From Paenacidovorax caeni (GTDB taxonomy: Bacteria > Pseudomonadota > Gammaproteobacteria > Burkholderiales > Burkholderiaceae_C), in assembly GCF_001298675.1 (NCBI RefSeq), contig NZ_CYIG01000011.1, forward strand, positions 24,145 to 88,144: DNA of 64,000 nt. The letters are read 5' to 3'. Below, one piece after another: positions 18,359-26,338 of this stretch. The position numbers and the translations under genes are program-made. Numbering within the stretch: position 1 is the first letter of the stretch; each line of letters begins with the position of its first letter. The notes under the pieces were generated by a model that saw nothing but the letters and a program-made list of their open reading frames with translations, made no database searches and was not told the origin of the DNA.

Positions 18359-18898
18359 TCACGCCGCCACGGCGGCTGGCGGCACGGGGGGCTCCTGCGG
18401 CGGCGCTGCCGGGGCCTTGCTGCCGGCGCGCACCCACACCAGCCAGACGACCAGTACGTCGAGCATGATCAGCGCCTGCCACAGGTACTCGTGCGCGAAA
18501 TCGAATACGTCCATGTCCCACTGCCCCAAGTAGAACAGGCTGATGACGCGCACCACGTTCAGCGCCTGCACGGCGACGAAGCCCGCCACCAGCCCCACCA
18601 GCTTGTGGCGCCACGAGGCCGGGAACGCCATGATGGCGGCGAACAGCACGATGCAGGCCTCAATGCCGTTGCAACCCGGCTCGATCGACACGCCAAAGCC
18701 CGTCTGTGCATTCCACAGCACCTTGCCTGCCGCCGTGGCCGTGCTGTCGAACCACGTCACCAGTCCCGCACAGATGCGCGCCAGCAGCGCCGTCCAGGGC
18801 AGCACCAGATGCTGCTGCACCCACCCGAGCATGTTGATGCCGAACAGGGTGAGCTGCAGCGCCAGAAAGACCAGAAAGAAACGCAACATGGCGGGCAT
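18359..18898 (-). CDS. xrtH: Exosortase H (archaeosortase/exosortase family)
   Basis: A 179-residue integral membrane cysteine transpeptidase-like enzyme. The three exosortase residues are Cys76 (EPGCNGIEACIVLFAA), Arg117 (ALNVVRVISLFYLG) and His136 (FDFAHEYLWQ), all within or next to membrane segments. The short single-domain form fits XrtH, which recognises IPTLxxWG-CTERM tails on exported proteins. No IPTL-CTERM protein is encoded in this window. ATG 18896-18898 is taken; ATG 18889 is an alternative. A GT39 glycosyltransferase is divergent, in keeping with exosortase links to surface glycans. Confidence 0.9.
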   Translation of the reverse strand: MPAMLRFFLVFLALQLTLFGINMLGWVQQHLVLPWTALLARICAGLVTWFDSTATAAGKVLWNAQTGFGVSIEPGCNGIEACIVLFAAIMAFPASWRHKLVGLVAGFVAVQALNVVRVISLFYLGQWDMDVFDFAHEYLWQALIMLDVLVVWLVWVRAGSKAPAAPPQEPPVPPAAVAA

Positions 18899-18988
18899 TA
18901 TCCCTGGCGACCACGCAGGGCGCCACTCACGGATGCGCACGTGGCGCCTCGCCTCCCCGTACACTTTCGCACGCTTTTGACCGCCCCC

Positions 18989-20566
18989 ATGAACTCTGCC
19001 CCGCCGCCGCACCGTGCCGGCCTCCTGCCCCTCAACCCCGACGATCCGCGCCACATGGCCTGGCTCACGCTCGGCTTCATCGCGCTGCACCTGCTGCTGT
19101 GGACGCTGCTGCCCGCGCTGAGCCACCGCGCACCGCCATGGGACAACATCGAGCAGTTGGTCTGGTCCCAGTCGCTGCAGTGGGGCTACTACAAGCACCC
19201 GCCGGCGCCCACCTGGTGGATGGTTTTCTGGACCGAGCTGCTGGGGCGCCATGTGTGGGTCACCTTCCTGGCGGCCCAGCTCAGCGTGGCGGGCATGCTG
19301 CTGTGCGTGTGGCGCATTGCCCTGGCGGTCACCACGCCGCTGCGCGCCTTCGTCAGCGTGGTGCTCACGGCGCTGGTGGCGTACCACGGGCTGCGCGGCA
19401 TCATGGCCAACCACAACACCCTGCAACTGCTGCCGGTGGGGCTGCTGCTGTGGGCGCTGTTGGGCGCCGTGCGCGCGCCACCGCAAGGGGCCGCGCGCTG
19501 GTGGCTGTGGGCCGCCGCCGGGGCCGCGGGCGCGCTGTGCGTGCTGTCCAAATACAGCGCTCTGGTGTGGTTCGCCGTGGCCGGGCTGTGGCTGCTGCTG
19601 GAGCCGCGCATGCGCAGCCTGCGCGCCTGGGGGCCGGTGCTGCTGGGCGCCGCTGTGTGCCTGGCGCTGCTGGCGCCGCACGTCGCCTGGATGGCGCAGT
19701 CGGACTTCGCCACGCTGCGCTATGCCCAGGACTCCTTTGAAAACAGCAGCCCTGACAGCGCCGGCCTGCCCGGCTACTGGGCCGACCTGTGGTTCTTCAC
19801 CACCGCCCAGCTGGGACGCCTGGCGCCCGCGCTGATCGCCCTGGGCGTGCTGCGCTGGCGGCTGCGCCGCACACCCGCTGCGTCCCTGCCCGCGCCCGAT
19901 GGCGAGCGCCTGTTCGTCTACCTGCTGGGCACCGGCCCGCTGCTGCTCACGCTGTGCCTGGGCCTGGGCGGCATGCACCTGGCCTCGTCCTGGGCCACCA
20001 CCTTCTTCGTGCTCGCGGGCCTGCTGCTGCTGCGCTGGGTGCCCGCCGTAACGCCGGCACGGCTGCTGGGCGCCACGCTGGCCGTGGGCCTGGCGGCCCA
20101 GCTGCTGCTGGCGGGGGGCCTGGCGCTGGGGCGCGGCGTGCTGGTGGACCAGCTGGGGCGCAACGCCCGCTCCAACTTCCCGGCGCCAGCCATGGCGCAC
20201 GCGCTGCAGGCGGTCTGGGCCCAGCACGCGCACACGCCGCTGCGCGTGCTGGCCGGCGAAACCTGGCTGGCGGGCAACCTGTCGATCCACCTGCCGTCGC
20301 AGCCTCTGGTGTTCATTGACGCCGAGCCGCGCCACGCCCCCTGGATCGACACCGCCGCGCTACCGCGCTGCGACCTGCTGGTGGTGGTGGACCGCAGTCC
20401 CGACGCGCCCGCACCAAGCGCGCAAACGCTACAGCTCCTGGCACGCGCCAGCACCCACGGCCAGCTCAGCGTGCCGTGGACCTCCAAGCCACAAGGGCCG
20501 CAACTGACGGTGGACTGGGGCATCGTGCCGGCCACGCAGCCGGGTTGCGAGCAGCAAAAACCATAG
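18989..20566 (+). CDS. GT39/ArnT-like membrane glycosyltransferase
   Basis: A 525-residue polytopic membrane protein (about 11-12 hydrophobic segments) of the PMT/ArnT superfamily, which moves sugars from polyprenyl-phosphate carriers to acceptors outside the membrane. The periplasmic loop signature is near the N-terminus: PPWDNIEQLVWSQSLQWGYY, with KHPPAPTWW after it, and FENSSPDSAGLPGYW lies further on. The C-terminal about 110 residues are a soluble tail. It is divergent from xrtH with 90 bp between, suggesting glycosylation or carrier work tied to the exosortase pathway. The TAG stop lies in a family A repeat. Confidence 0.87.
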   Translation: MNSAPPPHRAGLLPLNPDDPRHMAWLTLGFIALHLLLWTLLPALSHRAPPWDNIEQLVWSQSLQWGYYKHPPAPTWWMVFWTELLGRHVWVTFLAAQLSVAGMLLCVWRIALAVTTPLRAFVSVVLTALVAYHGLRGIMANHNTLQLLPVGLLLWALLGAVRAPPQGAARWWLWAAAGAAGALCVLSKYSALVWFAVAGLWLLLEPRMRSLRAWGPVLLGAAVCLALLAPHVAWMAQSDFATLRYAQDSFENSSPDSAGLPGYWADLWFFTTAQLGRLAPALIALGVLRWRLRRTPAASLPAPDGERLFVYLLGTGPLLLTLCLGLGGMHLASSWATTFFVLAGLLLLRWVPAVTPARLLGATLAVGLAAQLLLAGGLALGRGVLVDQLGRNARSNFPAPAMAHALQAVWAQHAHTPLRVLAGETWLAGNLSIHLPSQPLVFIDAEPRHAPWIDTAALPRCDLLVVVDRSPDAPAPSAQTLQLLARASTHGQLSVPWTSKPQGPQLTVDWGIVPATQPGCEQQKP

Positions 20567-20606
20567 CTGCCAGCGCTTGCCAGGCAAGGGTTAGAGCCAT
20601 TTATCA
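20556..20606 (+). repeat. Family A repeat, copy 4
   Basis: AAAAACCATAGCTGCCAGCGCTTGCC is followed by a decayed right half. The TAG of the glycosyltransferase gene (20564-20566) is the TAG of the repeat's ATAGCTGCC block, so the repeat provides the stop codon. It lies between two convergent genes. Confidence 0.8.
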
Positions 20607-20608
20607 GC

Positions 20609-21256
20609 TTATTCCCCGCCGCACAGCCGGCGCAGCTTGACGAAGGCCAGCGCTGCCATCACGGCATCGTTGAGCGCGTCGTGCGCGTCGCGCTGCGGCA
20701 GGCCGAGGTCGCGCATCAGCGTGTCGAAGCGCAGGTCGATCTCGGGGTTCTGCTGCTGCAGCGGCGGCATGCGGTGGAATTTGTAGTCGTAGTACATCGC
20801 CGAGACCTCGATGCGCTGCTGCGGCAGCCCCATGCCCAGAAGCGGCCGCACGGCGCGGTTGAGCATGGCCACGTCGAATTCCAGGTAGTAGCCCACCAGC
20901 GGGCGGCTGCCGATGAAGCGCATGAGCTGGCGCATGGCCTCATGCAGCGGCAGGCCGCCGGCCAGGTCGCGCTCGCGCAGGCGGTGGATGCGCACGCTGT
21001 CGGCCGTCACGCCCTTTTCCGGGCGCACCAGCAGCTCCAGGCGCTCGCTGGTCAGGATGCGCTCGCCCACAATGCGCACCGCGCCAATGGAGACGATTTC
21101 GTCGGTGCGCGGGTTCAGGCCCGTGGTCTCGCAGTCCAGCGCCACCCACTCGCCGGGCGGTGGCGGCTCGAACATGAAGGCGAACTCGGGCTCGCCCAGG
21201 TGGTACAGCTTCCATTGGCGGCGCAGGCGCGCCCACCATGCGGCGGCGGCGTTCAT
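20609..21256 (-). CDS. DnaQ-like 3'-5' exonuclease
   Basis: A 215-residue DEDDh exonuclease. Motif ExoI is VALDCETTGLNP, ExoII VGYYLEFDVAMLNRAV and ExoIII RDAHDALNDAVMAALAF with the catalytic His. It resembles the proofreading epsilon fold, but the 30-residue N-terminal extension (MNAAAAWWARLRRQWKLYHL) and the genomic partner mark it as the stand-alone exonuclease usually found with DUF294 proteins. Its ATG overlaps the stop of that upstream gene (ATGA). Substrate may be RNA or DNA; not determinable here. Confidence 0.9.
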   Translation of the reverse strand: MNAAAAWWARLRRQWKLYHLGEPEFAFMFEPPPPGEWVALDCETTGLNPRTDEIVSIGAVRIVGERILTSERLELLVRPEKGVTADSVRIHRLRERDLAGGLPLHEAMRQLMRFIGSRPLVGYYLEFDVAMLNRAVRPLLGMGLPQQRIEVSAMYYDYKFHRMPPLQQQNPEIDLRFDTLMRDLGLPQRDAHDALNDAVMAALAFVKLRRLCGGE

Positions 21257-23076
21257 ACCACGTCCAGCCGCAGGCGGTGGTGCAGCACGGCCTTGAAGCG
21301 CTTGACCGCCGAGAGCGCGTCCTTGAGCAGGTCGCGCTCCAGCGAGCTCAGGCGCGCCGGATCGACGTTCCCCGTGACTTCGCGCTTGAGCGCCAGCTCC
21401 GCCAGCCCGGCCTGCAGGCGCAGGCCCATGAGGAAGTGCAGGCCCTGCAGCAGCTCCTGGCCAAGGCCCGCGTCAAGCGTGCCATCGGCCACCAGCGCGG
21501 CGATGCGCTCGGCCGTACCGGTCGCCATGACGCGCCGCGCCAGCGCCAGGCTGCGCACGCCGTGCACGATGGGGAAGATGCCGGCCTTCTTCAAGTTCAC
21601 CGGCCCCTCCTCGCCCAGGCCCAGCAGACGGTTCCACCAACCCGCCGGGCTACCGAAGGCGTCCACGGCCATGGCGAAGCGGGCGATCAGCGGGTCGCTG
21701 TCGGTGGCCAGTTGCAGCAGGCGCTGGCGCACCTCGGCCAGCAGCGCGGCGTCGCCCGCGACGGCGTGGGCGTCCAGGAAGATGGCCAGGTGCATCAGGC
21801 TGTCGCCCTCGGGCTGCAGTAGCCAGTCGCGCACGCGCGTGCTCCACTCGCTGACCGTGCCGCGCCAAGCCGCATTGCGCAGCATGATGCCGCCCTTGCA
21901 TTCGGGGTAGCCAAAGCAGGTCAGCGCTTCGGAAAAACGCTCGCAGATGTCCTGCAGGTCGGGCGGCGGCACGTAGCCGTCGCGCAGCATCAGGCCGTTG
22001 TCCTGGTCAGTTTTCAGCAGCTGCTCGCCACGCCCCTCGCTGCCCATGACAAACAGGCAGCTGTTGGCCACCAGCTCGGGCGGGGCGATCATCTGCCAGG
22101 CGCGCTCGAACAGGCGCGCATTGAGCTGCTGCACGAGCTGCGCCATCAGCGCCATGCGCGTGCCGCCGCGGTACAGCACCGACACCAGGCGCGTGACCTG
22201 GGCGGCGGCGCGGTCAAGCATCTCCAGGTCGCGTGCCTGTTCGATCTGCACAGAAATCAGGTGCGACTGGTTGGCCACGAAGCTGAACAGGTCAAGCGCG
22301 CGCAGCAGTCCGAGCACGCGGCCTGCGCCATCGACCACCACCAGGCGATGCACGCGCGCGCGCAGCAGCAGCGCCATGGCGTCGCCGATGGTGTCGCTGG
22401 CACGCACGGTGACCACCGGGTAGGCCGCCAGCTCGCCCACGGACAGGGTGTGCAGCGAGCGCCCGTCGAGGATGGCGCGCTGCAGCGACGTGGAAGTGAA
22501 GATGCCCAGACCCTCAGGTGCGTTTGGCAGCCCCTCCACCAGCACGCTGGTGGTGCGCTCCTCATGGAACAGGCGCGCCACCGAGACGATGTCGGCCGCC
22601 GCATGCACGCGGTGCGCCGGACGCAGATAGGCCTGGTCCACGCGCGCCATCAGCAGCGACTGCATCTCGTGCTGCTCGGCGCGCTGCGCCAGGGTACTGA
22701 GCTTGTGCCCCAGGTCAGAGAACAACAGCGCGCCAAAGGCGGCGTTGCGCGCGATCAGCTCCTGCACCGTGGCACGCGCGAGCTGGTAGGCCACCAGCTC
22801 CTCGGCCACCACGAAACGGCTGCTGACGCGCCCGGCCACCAGGCCACGGCCGTCGAAACAGTCGTCCGGCCCATAGGTGGCCTGCACTTCCTCGCCCTCG
22901 GTTTGGGTGACGTAGCCCTTGATGATGACGAACAGGTGCTCGGGCACGGCCCCCACATCGAGCACCACGGCCCCCTCGGGGTAGTACGCGATGTCCACAC
23001 TGGCGCGCACCAGCGCCTGCTCGCCGGGGCTCAGGCAGTCGAACGGCGAGGCTGAAAAGTTGAAAGCATTGGGCAT
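21253..23076 (-). CDS. cNMP-binding / CBS / DUF294 nucleotidyltransferase-like signalling protein
   Basis: A 607-residue cytoplasmic protein with four parts: a cyclic-nucleotide-binding-like domain (about 10-130, including PEGAVVLDVGAVPEHLFVII), a CBS pair (about 160-285), a DUF294 nucleotidyltransferase-like domain with FVMGSEGRGEQLLKTDQDNG (about 375-395) and a C-terminal helical DUF294_C substrate-binding domain. GSEGR and the D-x-D of TDQDN match the NTase active site, as in GlnD-like uridylyltransferases. It is cotranscribed with the exonuclease. The pair is conserved in many proteobacteria, and its target is unknown to me. Confidence 0.9.
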   Translation of the reverse strand: MPNAFNFSASPFDCLSPGEQALVRASVDIAYYPEGAVVLDVGAVPEHLFVIIKGYVTQTEGEEVQATYGPDDCFDGRGLVAGRVSSRFVVAEELVAYQLARATVQELIARNAAFGALLFSDLGHKLSTLAQRAEQHEMQSLLMARVDQAYLRPAHRVHAAADIVSVARLFHEERTTSVLVEGLPNAPEGLGIFTSTSLQRAILDGRSLHTLSVGELAAYPVVTVRASDTIGDAMALLLRARVHRLVVVDGAGRVLGLLRALDLFSFVANQSHLISVQIEQARDLEMLDRAAAQVTRLVSVLYRGGTRMALMAQLVQQLNARLFERAWQMIAPPELVANSCLFVMGSEGRGEQLLKTDQDNGLMLRDGYVPPPDLQDICERFSEALTCFGYPECKGGIMLRNAAWRGTVSEWSTRVRDWLLQPEGDSLMHLAIFLDAHAVAGDAALLAEVRQRLLQLATDSDPLIARFAMAVDAFGSPAGWWNRLLGLGEEGPVNLKKAGIFPIVHGVRSLALARRVMATGTAERIAALVADGTLDAGLGQELLQGLHFLMGLRLQAGLAELALKREVTGNVDPARLSSLERDLLKDALSAVKRFKAVLHHRLRLDVV

Positions 23077-23086
23077 GGCGGGGTAT

Positions 23087-23719
23087 TCAACCCCCCAGGC
23101 CTTGCTCCACGCTTGCAGCGGCCTCCCAATGCTGCGCGAACCACGCATCGCCCAGCAGGCTGGCGCGCAGCATGGGCAGGCTGTCGTGGCCCCAGAACAG
23201 GCGACCATCGGCCTCGAACGCGGGCACGCCGAACACCCCGCGCGCCGCCGCTGCGTCGGTGTTGGCACGCAGCAGCTGCTTGGCCTGCTCGGGGTCGCCG
23301 CGCAGTTGTTCGGCCAGTGCGGCGCGCAGCGCGTCCAGCCGCGCCGGGTCGAGCGCATCGTGCCCGCCCTGCCAAACGTGGCGCAGGATGGCACCCGCCG
23401 TAAAGCGGTTGATGCTGCCGTCCTGGCTGCACTCCAGCGCCAGGCGCAGCAGCGGCAGCGGGTGGAAGGGGTGGCGCGCGGGCATGTCCAGCCCCACGCC
23501 GGTGCTATGGCCCAGCCAGGTGGCGTGGCGGTAAGTCCAGGCACGCTTGGGCACGATGCCCGCCGGCCCGGGGTTGCCGTGCGCCTTGAGCAACGCTCCC
23601 AGCAGCACCGGCCGGTACACCACGCGGTGGCTGATGCCTTCAAGCACCTGTGGCAACTGCTCGAACGCCAGCCAGGCGTAGGGAGAGACGAAATCGAGGT
23701 AGAAGGTGATTTCTTTCAT
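23087..23719 (-). CDS. 2-hydroxychromene-2-carboxylate isomerase / DsbA-family kappa-GST-like protein
   Basis: A 210-residue thioredoxin-fold protein. It opens ITFYLDFVSPYAWLAFEQLP, where SPYAW takes the place of the CxxC of DsbA and gives the serine used by HCCA isomerases and kappa-class glutathione transferases. The cis-proline region is GVFGVPAFEADGRLFWGHD. The ATG at 23717-23719 has AGGAG 9 nt upstream; an in-frame ATG at 23749 overlapping the DUF1289 stop is a possible longer start. Substrate is unknown; naphthalene-type substrates of the name-giving enzyme are not implied. Confidence 0.88.
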   Translation of the reverse strand: MKEITFYLDFVSPYAWLAFEQLPQVLEGISHRVVYRPVLLGALLKAHGNPGPAGIVPKRAWTYRHATWLGHSTGVGLDMPARHPFHPLPLLRLALECSQDGSINRFTAGAILRHVWQGGHDALDPARLDALRAALAEQLRGDPEQAKQLLRANTDAAAARGVFGVPAFEADGRLFWGHDSLPMLRASLLGDAWFAQHWEAAASVEQGLGG

Positions 23720-23745
23720 CGCGGGGGGCTCCTGGGAGGGGGAAT

Positions 23746-24006
23746 TCATGCCAGGCCCGGAGGCAACGCGATGCCCGCGCGACACAGGGCCTCGGTCCAG
23801 ATGCGGCGCCGCTCGCTGTTGCCCGCCCGGGACCAGGCGCGAATATCGTCGAGCGTGCGAAAGCATCCCTCGCAGTGGCTGCGGTCGGGGCTCATGCGGC
23901 ACACCGAAACGCAGGGCGAGGGAACGGGCTCTGTGCTTTGCACATCAAATTGGCCTGCAGCGCTTATCTGGCAAGCGTGAGTAGCTAGCAATTTAGTAGT
24001 ATTCAT
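23746..24006 (-). CDS. DUF1289 small Cys-rich protein with a repeat-derived N-terminus
   Basis: An 86-residue protein with the DUF1289 motif PSPCVSVCRMSPDRSHCEGC followed by FRTLDDIRAWSRAGNSERRRIW. The four cysteines suggest metal or redox binding. Translation from ATG 24004-24006 gives a leader, KLLATHACQISAAGQFDVQ, encoded entirely by a family A repeat. A GTG at 23943 just inside the repeat edge would give a 65-residue protein close to the bare domain, so the true start is uncertain. It lies between ybaK and the DsbA-like gene on the same strand. Confidence 0.78.
   Translation of the reverse strand: MNTTKLLATHACQISAAGQFDVQSTEPVPSPCVSVCRMSPDRSHCEGCFRTLDDIRAWSRAGNSERRRIWTEALCRAGIALPPGLA
23937..24002 (-). 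repeat. Family A repeat, copy 5, forming the 5' end of the DUF1289 gene
   Basis: On the minus strand the order is AAATTGCTAGCTACTCACG, CTTGCC, AGATAAGCGCTGCAGGCC, AATTTGATGTGCAA. This is the same layout and orientation relative to coding as the srkA copy, with point changes in both half-sites. Confidence 0.8.
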
Positions 24007-24010
24007 GGAT

Positions 24011-24493
24011 TCAAAGCACTTGCACGACATCGGCCAAAGGGGCACCGGTCAGGCCCTGCAGATCCTGCGGGCGCAACTGGAACACGCCATGCGGATGGCC
24101 CGCCGCCGCCCAGATCCAGTCGAAGCGCAGCAGCTCGCGGTCGATCAACGTCACCGGCGGCGTGGCGTGGGCCACGGGAGATACCCCGCCAATCGAAAAG
24201 CCGGTGCGCGCCTTGACGAAGTCGGCGTCGGCACGGCCCGTCTTGCCCACCAGCGCGGCGACCTTCTTTTCATCCACACGCCGGTCGCCCGAGGTGATGA
24301 CGAGCACCGCCGCGTCATCGCTCTTGCGCCGGAAGATGATGCTCTTGGCAATCTGGCCCAGCGCCACGCCCAGCGCGTCGGCCGCCTGCTGCGCGGTGCG
24401 CGCGGCACCATCGAGCATCACGGGGGCATGTGGGTGGCCCGCATCCTTCAGCGCGGCGGCCACGCGCAGGACGCCTTCGGGTAAATCATTCAT
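24011..24493 (-). CDS. YbaK/EbsC-family (ProXp-like) aminoacyl-tRNA deacylase
   Basis: A 160-residue protein of the INS/YbaK superfamily, which hydrolyses mischarged aminoacyl-tRNAs in trans. The lysine-containing IAKSIIFRRKSDDAAVLVI segment and the GFSIGGVSPVAHATPP loop (GxxxGGVSP) are hallmarks. Length is as for the stand-alone family. It leads the short minus-strand run into DUF1289 and the DsbA-like gene. Which tRNA it edits is not clear. Confidence 0.88.
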   Translation of the reverse strand: MNDLPEGVLRVAAALKDAGHPHAPVMLDGAARTAQQAADALGVALGQIAKSIIFRRKSDDAAVLVITSGDRRVDEKKVAALVGKTGRADADFVKARTGFSIGGVSPVAHATPPVTLIDRELLRFDWIWAAAGHPHGVFQLRPQDLQGLTGAPLADVVQVL

Positions 24494-24546
24494 GGCAGGT
24501 TTTGTAAAGCGGCGCGGTTACATTGTGAGTCCTCTTACCATTCTCC

Positions 24547-26262
24547 ATGAAGCTGCTTCGCCTCTACCTGCTGCTGGGCATCCTGCTGAGCCACTGGGCA
24601 GCGGCATGGGCTGCGCCCATCGTGCTCGACGCGCACCCGCGCGGGCTGCTGCTCGGCGAAACCGGCCAGTTGCAGTGGCTCGCCGACGCCAGCGGCACGC
24701 TGACGCTGGACGACGTGCGCGCGCCGGCCCAGGCCGCGCGCTTCGTGCCCGCGCCGCACCCGCAGCCCCGCGGCGGCGGCGCACAGGCCCACTGGTTCAA
24801 GGTGGAACTGACGCAGCGCGCGGCCACTGGCGACTGGGTACTCACCACGCACACCACGGCGCTCAAGGACGTGCGTTTCTACGGCCCGTTCGACGCCGCC
24901 GGCCAGGCGCTGGCGTCGCCAGTGCACACCGGCCTGTCGCAGCCCTTCGCCACCCGGCCGCTCGGCAGCGAGCGCTACCTGTTGCGCCTGCAGTTGCCTG
25001 GCCCCGGCACCTACACCGTCTACGCCCGGCTGCTGAACGAAACCGCCGCCACACTCGACCTGTCGGTCTGGGACACCGCTGAATACCTGCAGTGGCGCCA
25101 GCACAAGCGGCTGTTCGACGGCATTTGCTACGGCATCCTGCTGGCCCTGCTGGTCTACAACCTGGTGCTCGCGGCCAGCTTCCGCGACACGACCTACGGC
25201 TTCTACATTGGCCAGTGCGCGTTCGCCCTGCTGACGTTGGCCAGCTTCAACGGCCACGCGGCCCATTACCTGTGGAGCGACGGGCCTTGGTGGCCTGAGC
25301 GCGGCAACGTGGTGCTGCCCAGCCTCTGGCTGCTGCTGGGCACGCTGTTTGCGCGCAGCTTCCTCGAAACGCACCAGGTGCCGTGGATGGACCGGCTGAT
25401 GCAGGCCGTTGCTGGGCTGGCGTTGGGCACGGCCCTGCTCGGCCTGGGAGGCCGCTTTGGTGTGGCGCAGGCGCTGAACGAGCTCCTGGCCAGCACTGGC
25501 ACGCTGCTGGCCACCGTGGCGGCCGTGGTCACCATGCGGCGCGGCTTCGTTCCCGCGCGCTGGTACCTGGGCGGCCAGGCCCTGCTGTTCCTGTCGGTGC
25601 TGGGCGTGGTGCTGGTCAACTGGCAGGTGATTGATGCGCCGTTCGTGCTGGCCAACGGCCTGCAGATCGGCGTGGCGGCGGAAATGGTGGTGTTTGCCAT
25701 CGCCCTGAGCAGCCGCATCAACAGCCTGCGCGCGTCCCAGGCCATGCTGCGCCTGCACGCCGAGCATCTGGCGCAGGCCGCCGCCACCGACCCGCTCACC
25801 GGCCTGGCCAACCGCACCGGCCTGGCGCAGAGCGCCACGCGCATGCTGGCCGACGGCCTGCCCCATGCGCTGATGCTGCTCGACCTGGACCGCTTCAAGC
25901 CCATCAACGACCGCTACGGGCACGACGCGGGCGACATGGTGCTGCGCGCCGTGGCCACGCGCCTGCAGGCGCAGGTGCGTGCCACCGACGTGGTGGCACG
26001 GCTGGGTGGCGACGAGTTTGTGATTCTGCTAGCCGACCCTTTGCCCGACGAGCGCCTGGCGGCCCTGGCCAAGGACTTGGCCGAGGCCGTGCGCCAGCCG
26101 GTGGACTTCCTGGGCCAGGCGCTCACCGTGGGGGTCAGCACGGGCATCGCCCGCAGCCCCCGGGATGGCCAAACGCTCACGGCGCTGATGCGCAGTGCCG
26201 ACCAGGCGATGTACCAGGCCAAGCAGACGCGCAGCGGGTATGCGTTTCAGACGGCCGTCTGA
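24547..26262 (+). CDS. 7TMR-DISM membrane diguanylate cyclase
   Basis: A 571-residue sensor-cyclase. There is a signal peptide ending around AAAWAA, then a periplasmic 7TMR-DISMED2-like sensing domain (about 25-165), seven membrane segments (about 175-395) and a C-terminal GGDEF domain (about 410-570) with an intact active site, RLGGDEFVILLAD, and DLDRFKPINDRYGHDAGD. It should make cyclic di-GMP in response to an extracytoplasmic, possibly carbohydrate, signal. No I-site RxxD was seen five residues before GGDEF. It lies upstream of the RND operon but with its own stop and a 76-bp gap. Confidence 0.93.
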   Translation: MKLLRLYLLLGILLSHWAAAWAAPIVLDAHPRGLLLGETGQLQWLADASGTLTLDDVRAPAQAARFVPAPHPQPRGGGAQAHWFKVELTQRAATGDWVLTTHTTALKDVRFYGPFDAAGQALASPVHTGLSQPFATRPLGSERYLLRLQLPGPGTYTVYARLLNETAATLDLSVWDTAEYLQWRQHKRLFDGICYGILLALLVYNLVLAASFRDTTYGFYIGQCAFALLTLASFNGHAAHYLWSDGPWWPERGNVVLPSLWLLLGTLFARSFLETHQVPWMDRLMQAVAGLALGTALLGLGGRFGVAQALNELLASTGTLLATVAAVVTMRRGFVPARWYLGGQALLFLSVLGVVLVNWQVIDAPFVLANGLQIGVAAEMVVFAIALSSRINSLRASQAMLRLHAEHLAQAAATDPLTGLANRTGLAQSATRMLADGLPHALMLLDLDRFKPINDRYGHDAGDMVLRAVATRLQAQVRATDVVARLGGDEFVILLADPLPDERLAALAKDLAEAVRQPVDFLGQALTVGVSTGIARSPRDGQTLTALMRSADQAMYQAKQTRSGYAFQTAV

Positions 26263-26338
26263 CCGGAATCGCTTTACAAACACGAAATATGCGCGCCGCA
26301 CAATACGGCGGCGCCCCCAACGAATCCGTACCACTTCT

